DNA from: an uncultured Oscillospiraceae bacterium
GTDB taxonomy: Bacteria > Bacillota > Clostridia > Oscillospirales > Ruminococcaceae
Reading direction: 5' to 3'
NCBI GenBank assembly: GCA_934527255.1
Contig: CAKTAM010000079.1
Coordinates: 1 to 8,718 of the forward strand
DNA: 8,718 bases
In this document: one piece after another, positions 1 through 6,569 of the stretch
Layout: the number at the start of each line of letters is the position of its first letter
Numbering within the stretch: the first letter of the stretch is position 1
The notes under the pieces: generated by a model
Seen by the model: only the letters and a program-made list of their open reading frames with translations
The model's database searches: none
Told to the model about the DNA's origin: nothing
Program-made: the position numbers and the translations under genes

Positions 1-1154
1 ACCCAAAGGGGGAATGGTTCGACGGCTACAGCCGCCGCGGCCCCCTGCGGGAGGACTGGAACGGGGCGCGGCTGTTCCGCTGCCGCGAAATTCCCCGCAC
101 CGGCAACACCGGCCTGCGCATTTTTCTCAACTATGTTTCGTGGCCGCTGCACGCGGCCGCTGCGCTGCACCGGCTGCCGCCCCCCAAAGAGCGGCCCTAT
201 GATGCCGTGCTGTGCTACAACACCAGCCCGGTGCTGATGAGCTGGCCCGCCGTGCTGGCCGCCCGGCGCTACCGCGTGCCGCTGACAAACTATGTGCTGG
301 ATATCTGGCCGGAAAACCTGTATTCGGTGCTGCCGGTCAAAAACCGGGCGCTGCGCGGCATTGCACGGGCGGTTTCCGATTGGCACTACCGCGCGGCTGA
401 CCGGCTGATCGCCATGAGCCCGGCGCTGGCCGATCGCCTGCGCCAGCGCGTGGGCACACGCAACCCGCGCGCCTGCGTACAACGGCAGAAGGCATATGCC
501 GTCATTCCGCAGTACTGTGAGGATTTTTACGCGCTGCCCGCCTGTGACGAGGCGATGAAGGCGGCGGGCGATGGCTGCTTTACCCTGCTGTTTGCCGGGA
601 ACTTTTCCCCGGCGCAAAGTCTGGAGACCGCCCTGCAGGCGCTGGCGCTGCTGAAGCGGCAGGCGCAGGCGAGCGAGGCCCCCGGCCTTCCGCCGGTGCG
701 GCTGGTGCTGGTGGGCGACGGCATGAGCCGCCCGGCCCTGCAGGCGCTGACCGCGCAGCTGGGGCTGCAGGAAGATGTGGTGTTCACCGGCAGCGTTGCG
801 CCGCAGCAGGTACCGGCGCTGGCGGGTGCGGCCGACGCCTTGCTGGTCAGCTTATCGGATGCGCCCGACCTTGGCATGACCATACCGGCCAAGCTGGCCT
901 CGTGCATGGCCATGCGCAAGCCGCTGCTGGTTTCGATGAACGGCGAGGGCGCCGCGGCAGCACAGGCCAGCGGCGGGGCGCTTGTCAGCCCGGCGGCCGA
1001 TGCGGCCGCGCTGGCCGCCAACTGGCGGCAGCTGGCGCTGACCGATGCCCCCCGGCGCAGCGTGCTGGGGCAAAACGCCTTTGCTTATTATCACCAACAT
1101 TACCGGCGGGAGCTGCTGCTGGCACAGCTGGAGGATTTTATTTTCGGGCGCTGA
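1..1154 (+). CDS. GT4-family glycosyltransferase (WbuB-like), 5' end missing
   Basis: This is a retaining, GT-B fold glycosyltransferase that probably transfers a sugar from a nucleotide donor to a lipid-linked glycan on the cytoplasmic face of the membrane. The reading frame is open from base 3 and has no stop before the TGA at 1152, so the start lies upstream of the window. A GTG at 207 is internal, because the protein upstream of it (GEWFDGYSRRGPLREDW) matches the N-terminal domain of WbuB-type enzymes. The acceptor domain includes YVLDIWPENLYSVLPV. The donor domain has LLFAGNFSPAQSLETAL, LVLVGDGMSRPAL and the late GMTIPAKLASCMAMRKPLL segment that is typical of GT4 enzymes. The linker before IPQYCEDFY looks slightly longer than usual. 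The sugar donor cannot be told from the sequence. Downstream GT2, DUF2304 and MBOAT genes support a polysaccharide locus. I am sure of the family but not of the exact substrate. Confidence 0.9.
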   Translation, partial: PKGEWFDGYSRRGPLREDWNGARLFRCREIPRTGNTGLRIFLNYVSWPLHAAAALHRLPPPKERPYDAVLCYNTSPVLMSWPAVLAARRYRVPLTNYVLDIWPENLYSVLPVKNRALRGIARAVSDWHYRAADRLIAMSPALADRLRQRVGTRNPRACVQRQKAYAVIPQYCEDFYALPACDEAMKAAGDGCFTLLFAGNFSPAQSLETALQALALLKRQAQASEAPGLPPVRLVLVGDGMSRPALQALTAQLGLQEDVVFTGSVAPQQVPALAGAADALLVSLSDAPDLGMTIPAKLASCMAMRKPLLVSMNGEGAAAAQASGGALVSPAADAAALAANWRQLALTDAPRRSVLGQNAFAYYHQHYRRELLLAQLEDFIFGR

Positions 1155-1230
1155 ACGCTTTTCGAAGCCCGAACGCTTTCGGGTGCTGCATGTTTTCAGG
1201 CACCGGATGTTTTCGGTTTTTGAAAACGGA
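1153..1230 (+). repeat. Degenerate tandem repeats and stem-loops in the GT4-GT2 gap
   Basis: The 133-base gap holds related short units spaced about 17-19 bases apart. GAACGCTTTTCG (1153-1164) is followed by GAACGCTTTCG (1171-1181), and then by two ATGTTTTC-type copies (near 1190 and 1207). The same stretch can fold into CCCGAA/TTCGGG (1168-1173 with 1178-1183), GGTGC/GCACC (1182-1186 with 1200-1204) and GTTTTC/GAAAAC (1209-1214 with 1222-1227). None is followed by a clear T-tract, so I do not call an intrinsic terminator. The function is unknown. Confidence 0.5.
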
Positions 1231-1276
1231 AAAATGACGCCGGGCGGCCAACGGCCGCGGCGGCCTTGTCAAGGAC

Positions 1277-1282
1277 AGGTGA
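1277..1282 (+). promoter_or_regulatory. Ribosome binding site deciding a TTG start
   Basis: AGGTGA lies 5 bases before the TTG at 1288 and matches the anti-Shine-Dalgarno core. The in-frame GTG at 1279 overlaps this element, and the nearest purine tract upstream (AAGGA, 1271-1275) is only 3 bases from it, which is too close. TTG 1288 also gives the standard GT2 N-terminus, MKVLVIIPCYNEE. Confidence 0.7.
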
Positions 1283-1287
1283 ACGCA

Positions 1288-2025
1288 TTGAAGGTACTGG
1301 TCATCATTCCCTGCTACAACGAAGAAGCAAACCTGGACCGGGTGATCGCCCGGCTGAAAAGCGCCGCCCCCTGGGCGGATTATATTGTGGTCAACGACTG
1401 CTCGACCGACGGCAGCGCCGCGCTGTGCCGGGCGCGGGGCTATCATTATCTGGATCTGCCGGTCAACCTTGGCATTGGCGGCGGCGTGCAGTGCGGGTAT
1501 CAGTATGCTGCCGCGCACGGTTATGATGTCACCGTTCAGATGGATGGCGACGGCCAGCACGACCCGGCCTATCTGCAGGCCGTGGTGGCCCCGGTGGCCG
1601 CCGGGCAGCTGGATATGGCCATCGGCAGCCGCTTTATTACCAAGGAGGGCTTTCAGACAAGCTTTATGCGGCGGCTGGGCATCCGCATCATCAGCGGCGC
1701 CATCCATCTGCTGACGGGCGTGCGGGTGCACGACACCACCAGCGGCTTCCGCGCCTGCGGCAAAGAGCTGACGGCGTTTTACGCCGCCCACTATGCGCAG
1801 GATTATCCCGAGCCGGAGGCCATTGTTTCCGCAGTGTTGGAGGGCTACCGGGTGGGTGAGGTGCCCGTCGTCATGCAGGAGCGCATGGGTGGGGTGTCGT
1901 CCATCAATCTGCTGCGCTCGGCCTATTATATGATAAAGGTGCCGCTGGCCCTGCTGGTGTACCGGCTTTCCATCCGCCGCAAGCCGCCGCGCAGCGCCGC
2001 GCCGAAGGCCGACGGAACACTGTAA
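1288..2025 (+). CDS. GT2-family glycosyltransferase, DPM1/polyprenyl-phosphate type
   Basis: This is an inverting, GT-A fold glycosyltransferase of 245 residues. Its family typically moves a sugar from a nucleotide donor to a polyprenyl phosphate or to a lipid-linked glycan. The visible landmarks are the N-terminal strand VLVIIPCYNEE (4-13), the nucleotide-binding VVNDCSTDGS (34-43), the DPM1-like LGIGGGVQCG (61-70), the metal-binding D86-G-D88 in QMDGDGQHDP, and IGSRF (112-116) followed by DTTSGFRA (149-156). Unlike the longer DPM1-like enzymes, it has no pair of C-terminal membrane helices. Only a moderately hydrophobic stretch at 211-229 could touch the membrane, followed by a basic tail. 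The DUF2304 gene starts 19 bases downstream, and this pairing is frequent in polysaccharide loci. I infer that the small partner helps hold the enzyme at the membrane. The start is TTG. The sugar and acceptor are unknown. Confidence 0.9.
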   Translation: MKVLVIIPCYNEEANLDRVIARLKSAAPWADYIVVNDCSTDGSAALCRARGYHYLDLPVNLGIGGGVQCGYQYAAAHGYDVTVQMDGDGQHDPAYLQAVVAPVAAGQLDMAIGSRFITKEGFQTSFMRRLGIRIISGAIHLLTGVRVHDTTSGFRACGKELTAFYAAHYAQDYPEPEAIVSAVLEGYRVGEVPVVMQERMGGVSSINLLRSAYYMIKVPLALLVYRLSIRRKPPRSAAPKADGTL

Positions 2026-2044
2026 AAAAGCGAGGGTTGCTTTT

Positions 2045-2419
2045 ATGGGAAAACTGCAGATCACCCTGATCGTCGGGACGCTGTTTTATTTGCTCATCAT
2101 CTTTTGCCTTTTGAAGAAAAAACGCCTGAACATCCGCTATTCGCTGCTGTGGCTGGCCGGGGCGCTGGTCATGCTGCTGTTTGCGTGCTTCCCGTACCTG
2201 GCCAAGGTGCTGCGTGCCTACACCGGCGTGGAGGTCGTCTCCAACCTGGTGTTTCTGCTGGTGCTGGTCTTTGTCATGTTTTTACTGCTCAGCCTGACGG
2301 CGGCCGTCTCCGGCCAGGCCGAACGGCTCAAGCGGCTGACGCAGGCCAATGCCCTGCTGGAAAAGCGCGTGCGGGAGCTGGAGCAGCAGCCCGCCCCCCA
2401 GGAGGAGGAACGGCCGTAA
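2045..2419 (+). CDS. DUF2304-family small membrane protein
   Basis: This protein of 124 residues has about three membrane segments (roughly 5-23, 33-51 and 66-88). A basic loop, KKKRLNIRYS (24-33), joins the first two. A charged tail (about 90-115) with leucine spacing suggests a short coiled coil, and the end is rich in Pro and Glu. Size, topology and the basic loop followed by LLWLAGA fit DUF2304. The biochemical role of that family is unknown, but its genes often sit directly after a DPM1-like GT2 gene, as here. I infer that it anchors or assists the GT2 enzyme, perhaps in lipid-linked sugar synthesis. The GAGG at 2032-2035 serves as ribosome binding site for the ATG at 2045. The next gene follows after 49 bases, so co-transcription with both neighbours is likely. 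Confidence 0.8.
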   Translation: MGKLQITLIVGTLFYLLIIFCLLKKKRLNIRYSLLWLAGALVMLLFACFPYLAKVLRAYTGVEVVSNLVFLLVLVFVMFLLLSLTAAVSGQAERLKRLTQANALLEKRVRELEQQPAPQEEERP

Positions 2420-2468
2420 CCGGCCGCGCGGCTTTTGACCACAACGGAGAAAGGAGAGAAAACAGAAC

Positions 2469-3983
2469 ATGCTGTTCAATTCGCTGCAGTTTCTGCTCTT
2501 TTTTCCCGTAGTGTGTCTGGTGTATTTTCCCCTGCCGCAGGTGCTGAAAAAGCCCTGGCTGCTGGTGTGCAGTTATTATTTTTACATGTGCTGGGATGCC
2601 CGCTTTGCGCTGCTGATCCTGGCGTCCACCGTTTCCACCTGGCTGTGCGGCTTTCTGATCGAAAATGCCAAAAGCCATCGGGCCGGAAAGCTGGCGCTGA
2701 CGCTGAATCTGGCGCTGAACCTGGGCATCCTCTTTCTTTTCAAATATTTTGATTTTTTTAGCGCCAGTCTGGCGGCGGTGTTTGGGTGGCTGGGCATTGC
2801 TTACCATCCTCCCCTGCTGGGGCTGACGCTGCCCGTAGGCATCAGCTTTTACACGTTTCAGGCGCTGGGCTATTCCATCGACGTTTACCGGGGCGACGTT
2901 CACCACGAAAAAAGCCTGCTGAACTATGCGCTGTTCGTCAGCTTTTTTCCGCAGCTGGTGGCAGGCCCCATCGAGCGTTCGGCCAATTTTCTGCCGCAGT
3001 TGCACCGACCGGTCCATTTTGACGAGCGCCGCACCGAAGAGGGCGTGATGCGCATGCTGGTGGGCTTTTTCAAAAAGGTGGTCGTGGCCGAGGGCGCAGC
3101 CGTCTTTGTCGATGTGGTGTATGCCGCGCCGCAGCAGTTCGGCGCGGCGCAGCTGGTACTGGCCACCGTGCTGTTTGCCGTGCAGCTGTACTGTGATTTT
3201 GGCGGCTATTCCGACATTGCCATCGGCGCGGCGCAGGTACTGGGCTTTCAGCTGATGCGCAACTTTGACCGGCCCTATTTTTCCACCAGCATCGCGCAGT
3301 TCTGGCGGCGCTGGCACATCAGCCTTTCGTTCTGGCTGCGCGACTATGTGTATATTCCGCTGGGCGGCAACCGCCGCGGCTTCTGGCGCAAGCAGCTCAA
3401 CCTGCTGCTGACATTTCTTGTCAGCGGGCTGTGGCACGGCGCCAAGTGGACCATGGTCATCTGGGGCGGGCTCAACGGCCTGTATCAGGTGTTTGGCAGC
3501 CTGACAGTCGCGCCGCGCCGCCGCCTGCGGCAGGCCCTGCGGCTGGATCGGCTGCGCCTGCTGACCGGGGCCTTTGGCATGGCGTTCACCTTTGCGCTGG
3601 TGTGCTTTTCGTACATTTTCTTCCGGGCGACCAGCCTGCAGGATGCATTTCTCATCATCCGGCGCATTTTCACCGGGGCGGGCGGCAGCCTGACGGCCGC
3701 GCAGACCTGGCGCACCGCGCTGCAGGGGCTGGATTTCTTCGGCACGCTGCCCTCCTCTCCGCTGCCGTGGGGCAGCCTGCTGACCAACACCGGCGTTGGC
3801 CTGACGCTGTGCATCGGCCTGCTGACGCTGCTGGATATTGCCGACGGCCCGGGCGGCACGCTGACTGCCCGGCTGGGAAAATGCTGGTTTCCGGTGCGGT
3901 GGGCGTTCTGCCTGCTGCTGGGCGGCTGCATTCTGCTGTACGGGCGCTTCGCTCCCTCCGGCTTTTACTATTTTCAGTTCTGA
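2469..3983 (+). CDS. MBOAT-family O-acyltransferase (AlgI/DltB-like)
   Basis: This is a multi-pass membrane acyltransferase of 504 residues that probably passes an acyl group, usually acetyl, across the membrane for attachment to an exported glycan. The landmarks include LPVGISFYTFQALGYSIDVY (121-140), FPQLVAGPIER (160-170), YCDFGGYSDIAIG (241-253), RPYFSTSIAQFWRRWHIS (268-285), LRDYVYIPLGGNRRG (290-304) and SGLWHGAKWT (319-328). His323 in WHG corresponds to the invariant MBOAT histidine, and His283 in RRWH to the second conserved one. The length is usual for AlgI-type members. AGGAGA ahead of the ATG at 2469 is a good ribosome binding site. The following gene encodes a secreted SGNH-like protein, which matches the two-part AlgI/AlgJ-AlgX or DltB/DltD arrangement. 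The glycosyltransferases upstream favour a polysaccharide over teichoic acid as acceptor, and no dltA or dltC is present. The acyl group and acceptor are inferred. Confidence 0.93.
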   Translation: MLFNSLQFLLFFPVVCLVYFPLPQVLKKPWLLVCSYYFYMCWDARFALLILASTVSTWLCGFLIENAKSHRAGKLALTLNLALNLGILFLFKYFDFFSASLAAVFGWLGIAYHPPLLGLTLPVGISFYTFQALGYSIDVYRGDVHHEKSLLNYALFVSFFPQLVAGPIERSANFLPQLHRPVHFDERRTEEGVMRMLVGFFKKVVVAEGAAVFVDVVYAAPQQFGAAQLVLATVLFAVQLYCDFGGYSDIAIGAAQVLGFQLMRNFDRPYFSTSIAQFWRRWHISLSFWLRDYVYIPLGGNRRGFWRKQLNLLLTFLVSGLWHGAKWTMVIWGGLNGLYQVFGSLTVAPRRRLRQALRLDRLRLLTGAFGMAFTFALVCFSYIFFRATSLQDAFLIIRRIFTGAGGSLTAAQTWRTALQGLDFFGTLPSSPLPWGSLLTNTGVGLTLCIGLLTLLDIADGPGGTLTARLGKCWFPVRWAFCLLLGGCILLYGRFAPSGFYYFQF

Positions 3984-3989
3984 CCCTTT

Positions 3990-4032
3990 GCCGCACCGTG
4001 CGGCGGGGATGCTTTGCCCCGCCCGGCCGCAC
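3990..4032 (+). other. Mutually exclusive stem-loops after the MBOAT gene
   Basis: GCCGCAC occurs twice (3990-3996 and 4026-4032), and both copies are exact complements of GTGCGGC at 3998-4004. The first pairing gives a tight hairpin. The second, together with GGGG/CCCC (4005-4008 with 4017-4020), gives a longer stem with a 5-base bulge. A third option is GGCGGGG with CCCCGCC (4002-4008 with 4017-4023). No T-tract follows. This could be an RNA-stability element or part of an attenuator with the hairpin at 4059. Confidence 0.55.
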
Positions 4033-4058
4033 ACAAAAAGAACGCGGCGGCCTTTTCG

Positions 4059-4092
4059 CCGGATGGCCGGGACCTTCGGCCGGGTTTCTTTT
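4059..4092 (+). terminator. Candidate intrinsic terminator between MBOAT and SGNH genes
   Basis: GGCCG (4065-4069) pairs with CGGCC (4077-4081) around a 7-base loop. Alternatively CCGG-CCG (4059-4062, 4067-4069) pairs with CGG-CCGG (4077-4083) with a 4-base bulge. TTTCTTTT follows at 4085-4092. The stem is short or bulged and the T-tract is interrupted, so termination may be partial. Confidence 0.5.
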
Positions 4093-4180
4093 CCCGATCT
4101 CCTCTTCGTACCATCTCCCATATGATTTCTTCTGTATTATTCTATCACAATCATACAGTTTGGATATTTAAAAAAGGAGG
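4085..4180 (+). promoter_or_regulatory. AT-rich leader with possible promoter, ahead of the SGNH gene
   Basis: This tract is far poorer in GC than its surroundings and ends in a strong ribosome binding site, AAGGAGG (4174-4180), 9 bases before the ATG at 4190. TATGAT (4121-4126) and TATTAT (4135-4140) could serve as -10 boxes, but neither has a convincing -35 about 17 bases upstream. A separate promoter for the SGNH gene is plausible but not shown. Confidence 0.35.
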
Positions 4181-4189
4181 CGCTGTGTC

Positions 4190-5329
4190 ATGCGTGTGCT
4201 GCGGCTGTTTTTGAAGGGCCTGCTGCTGGCCGTTCCGCTGGCCTGGGCGCTGCTGTATGTCAATTACACCGTGGATGGCAGCGCCATTCTGCGCGGTGAT
4301 AAGTACGAGCTGGAAATTGCTACTGCCTGGCTGGAGGGCAAGGCTGTCGGCAATTTTGACAACTCCATCAACGAGCGCAGCGTCATGCGGCTGTATGCGG
4401 ATAATCTGAAAGAGGGGCTGGAAACGCTGGTACTGGGCTCCTCCCGCGCCATGCAGATCACGGCCGACATTGCAGGGGAGACCGGCAGCTTTTTCAACGC
4501 CGGTATGACCGGGGCCGACCGCAAGGATATTCTTTCCACCTTTTACCTGTTTGACCGCGCCGACAAGCTGCCGCAGAAGCTGGTGGTTTCGGTGGATCCG
4601 TGGGTTTTTTTTGACAGCGATGCCGCGCTGAATTTTCGCAGCGACGACAACCTGTACCGCGAGTTTCTCAGCCAGCGGCTGGGGTATGATGTCAGCTATA
4701 CGGCCGAGGACGGCTCGGTACGCCGCAAGGCGCTGACCTCTCCTGCCTATTTTCAGGAAAACGTCCTGTATTATTATTCCGATCATTCCGACGAAAAGCG
4801 GCCCAGCATTCTGCCGGATGCACTGGCCGACTATGATTTTGATATTCGCACCTCTGACGGCACGCAGTGGTATGCCGCCGAGGTGCGCACCCGCGACCGC
4901 GACGCCATTGATTTTCAGGCGCTGAGCCTGGCCGGGGTGGATTATGCACAGCTGTACGGGTTTACACAGGTCTCGCGGCAGCTGGCACGGGAATTTGAAG
5001 ATTTTATCGCCTACGCCGTGGGCCGCGGCGTACAGGTCACGCTGGTGCTGACGCCGTTTCACCCCATTTACTGGCAAAAGCTGACCACTGACCCGGATTA
5101 CGCCGGGGTACAGCAGGCCGAGCAGACCGTGCGGGCGCTGGCGGCGCGCTGCGGGGTGGAGGTGTACGGCTCGTACGATCCGGCCAAAGCCGGCTGCGGC
5201 AACCTGGATTTTTACGACGGGCTGCACATCCGCCGCGAAAGCATCGCCAACTATTTCCCCGGCATTGGCCAGCCGCAGCCCAGCTATGTGCAGGCCCAGG
5301 AAGCCGCCGAAGAGGATGCGGCAGCCTGA
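4190..5329 (+). CDS. Membrane-anchored SGNH-like protein, probable partner of the MBOAT
   Basis: This protein of 379 residues has one N-terminal membrane helix (about 8-25) after a basic start, MRVLRLFLK. The rest probably lies outside the cytoplasm. VLGSSRAMQ (81-89) resembles the SGNH block I, with Ser85 the likely nucleophile in the G-x-S position. DGLHI (343-347) supplies a block V type D-x-x-H, Asp343 and His346, close to the C-terminus as in SGNH enzymes. NAGMTGAD (103-110) may provide the block II glycine, but I see no clear block III Asn. This layout recalls DltD, AlgJ and AlgX, which act with an MBOAT to acylate extracytoplasmic polymers. The gene directly follows the MBOAT, which supports that role. 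The C-terminal tail is rich in Ala and Glu. The fold is a motif-based inference, and a divergent esterase or an inactive partner remains possible. Confidence 0.7.
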   Translation: MRVLRLFLKGLLLAVPLAWALLYVNYTVDGSAILRGDKYELEIATAWLEGKAVGNFDNSINERSVMRLYADNLKEGLETLVLGSSRAMQITADIAGETGSFFNAGMTGADRKDILSTFYLFDRADKLPQKLVVSVDPWVFFDSDAALNFRSDDNLYREFLSQRLGYDVSYTAEDGSVRRKALTSPAYFQENVLYYYSDHSDEKRPSILPDALADYDFDIRTSDGTQWYAAEVRTRDRDAIDFQALSLAGVDYAQLYGFTQVSRQLAREFEDFIAYAVGRGVQVTLVLTPFHPIYWQKLTTDPDYAGVQQAEQTVRALAARCGVEVYGSYDPAKAGCGNLDFYDGLHIRRESIANYFPGIGQPQPSYVQAQEAAEEDAAA

Positions 5330-5377
5330 ACGAAGCAGGCATATCCGAACAGCCGCCCGACAGAAAGGATACGGAGC

Positions 5378-5983
5378 ATGGTCATTGGCATTGCAGGAGG
5401 CACCGGCAGCGGAAAAACCACGCTGACCGAGGGGATCGTCCGCCGCTTTGGCGAGCAGGTCGCCGTGCTGCGCCATGATGATTATTATCTGCCGCACGAT
5501 GAACTGCCGTTTGAGCAGCGCCGCCGGTTAAATTACGACCATCCCGCCGCCTTTGAGACTGCCCTTCTGGTGCGCCAGCTGGATGCCCTGTGCGCCGGGC
5601 AGACGGTGCTTTGCCCGGTGTATGATTATGCGCAGCACACCCGCGCCGCCGCCGTGCGCCGGGTATGCCCCGCACCGGTCATTGTGGTGGAGGGAATTCT
5701 GGTGCTGGCTGAGCCGGAGCTGTGCCGCCGCATGGACATCCGCATTTTTGTAGACACGGATGCGGACGTGCGCATTCTTCGCCGCATTTTGCGGGACGTG
5801 GAGGAGCGCGGCCGCAGCGTGCGCAGCGTCGTCGACCAGTATCTGTCCACCGTCAAGCCCATGCACGAGCAGTTTGTCGAGCCCAGCCGCCGCAATGCCG
5901 ATATCATCATCCCCGAGGGCGGCCGCAACCCCGTTGCGCAGGAGCTGCTGCTGGCGCGCATTGCCGATGCGCTGGCCACCTGA
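5378..5983 (+). CDS. udk: Uridine kinase
   Basis: This cytoplasmic kinase phosphorylates uridine and cytidine to UMP and CMP in pyrimidine salvage. The protein of 201 residues matches the Bacillus Udk pattern along its length. The Walker A loop is GGTGSGKT (7-14), and RHDDYY (32-37) follows. NYDHPAAF (52-59) and PVYDYAQHTR (80-89) are the nucleoside-binding signatures, VVEGILVL (103-110) is the Walker B strand, FVDTDADVRILRR (124-136) and RDVEERGRS (139-147) form the lid, and ADIIIPEGG (174-182) lies near the end. The N-terminus is a few residues shorter than in B. subtilis, but the P-loop is complete. AAAGGA at 5364-5369 sits 8 bases before the ATG. The gene lies 48 bases after the SGNH gene without a terminator, so read-through from it is possible. 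There is no obvious functional tie to the polysaccharide genes beyond pyrimidine nucleotide supply. Confidence 0.95.
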   Translation: MVIGIAGGTGSGKTTLTEGIVRRFGEQVAVLRHDDYYLPHDELPFEQRRRLNYDHPAAFETALLVRQLDALCAGQTVLCPVYDYAQHTRAAAVRRVCPAPVIVVEGILVLAEPELCRRMDIRIFVDTDADVRILRRILRDVEERGRSVRSVVDQYLSTVKPMHEQFVEPSRRNADIIIPEGGRNPVAQELLLARIADALAT

Positions 5984-5997
5984 CGCCCGCCCCAAAA

Positions 5998-6026
5998 GCC
6001 GCCCCTCGGCCGACCGTCCGGGCGGC
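5998..6026 (+). other. Intergenic stem-loop between udk and the YhcH-family gene
   Basis: GCCGCCC (5998-6004) and GGGCGGC (6020-6026) form a perfect 7-base-pair stem around a 15-base loop. No T-tract follows, so it is probably not an intrinsic terminator. It could affect mRNA processing or stability between co-transcribed genes. Confidence 0.5.
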
Positions 6027-6051
6027 CCAACGCCTGAAAGGAGAACCTCAC

Positions 6052-6501
6052 ATGATCTATGACATTTTGGAAAATCTGGAGCAGTACACCGGCCTGTTTG
6101 AATATCTGGACACGGCCATTGCCTATCTGGCGCAGACCGACCTGGAAGCGCTGCCCGCAGGCCGCACAGATATTGACGGTGACAACGTTTATCTGACGGT
6201 CAGCGAGTGCGAGGCGCGCCCCAGCGAGGAGGCGCTGTTTGAAACGCACAGCGACTATATGGATATTCACATCGACCTTGACGGGGTGGAGCTGTTTGAA
6301 ACGGCGCTGGGCGCGCTGGAGGAAAAGGCCCCCTATGATGCCGCGACCGACACCGCGCTGTATGCGGCGGATCTTTCCTGCGCATGCGTGCTGGGGCCGG
6401 GCCGGTTTTTGATCGTCATGACGGAGGAACCGCACAAGCCTGCCGTGGCCAGCGCCGACGGCACGCACCTGAAAAAGCTTGTGGTCAAGGTTCGCCGCTG
6501 A
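6052..6501 (+). CDS. YhcH/YjgK/YiaL (EbgC-like, DUF386) family protein
   Basis: This is a protein of 149 residues from the cupin-like beta-sandwich family that includes YhcH, YjgK, YiaL and EbgC. Members bind a divalent metal and have been linked to sugar handling, for example with sialic acid or with beta-galactosidase, but the reaction here is unknown. The family signature is FETHSDYMDIHIDLDG (63-78), where Glu64, His66 and His73 are probable metal or active-site residues. GRFLIVMTEEPHKPAV (117-132) carries the later conserved His128, followed by KKLVVKV (141-147). The length is normal. The start at ATG 6052 has a clear AAAGGAG a few bases upstream. The gene lies 68 bases after udk and 68 before the peptidase gene, so the three may share a transcript, though none is a standard sugar-catabolism neighbour. 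The larger open frame that runs in from upstream is not the start, because its N-terminal part overlaps udk. Confidence 0.85.
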   Translation: MIYDILENLEQYTGLFEYLDTAIAYLAQTDLEALPAGRTDIDGDNVYLTVSECEARPSEEALFETHSDYMDIHIDLDGVELFETALGALEEKAPYDAATDTALYAADLSCACVLGPGRFLIVMTEEPHKPAVASADGTHLKKLVVKVRR

Positions 6502-6514
6502 ACAACGCTTATCG

Positions 6515-6532
6515 GCCCGGAGCTTTCCGGGC
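6515..6532 (+). other. Intergenic stem-loop before the dipeptidase gene
   Basis: GCCCGGA (6515-6521) and TCCGGGC (6526-6532) form a perfect 7-base-pair stem with a GCTT tetraloop. TGGCTG and an A-run, not a T-run, follow on this strand, and the reverse strand also lacks a following T-run. It is therefore a hairpin without the tail of an intrinsic terminator. Confidence 0.6.
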
Positions 6533-6569
6533 TGGCTGAAAAAAATTCTGGAAAGGAAGCTGTAGAGAG

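Noticed and set aside
14..202. Small open frame of 62 codons near the window start
   Set aside because: It overlaps the 5' part of the GT4 gene in another frame and has a Pro/Arg/Ala-rich shadow-like translation.
2423..2436. GCCGCGCGGC followed by TTTT after the DUF2304 gene
   Set aside because: The palindrome leaves no room for a loop once fully paired and the T-run has four bases, so I do not call a terminator.
2328..4121. Long open frame of 597 codons on the - strand
   Set aside because: It is antisense to the MBOAT gene, and its translation is rich in Gln, Arg, Ala and Gly without recognisable motifs. Such frames are common opposite GC-rich genes.
4151..5497. Open frame of 448 codons on the - strand
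   Set aside because: It is antisense to the SGNH-like gene and the start of udk, with a low-complexity translation and no motif.
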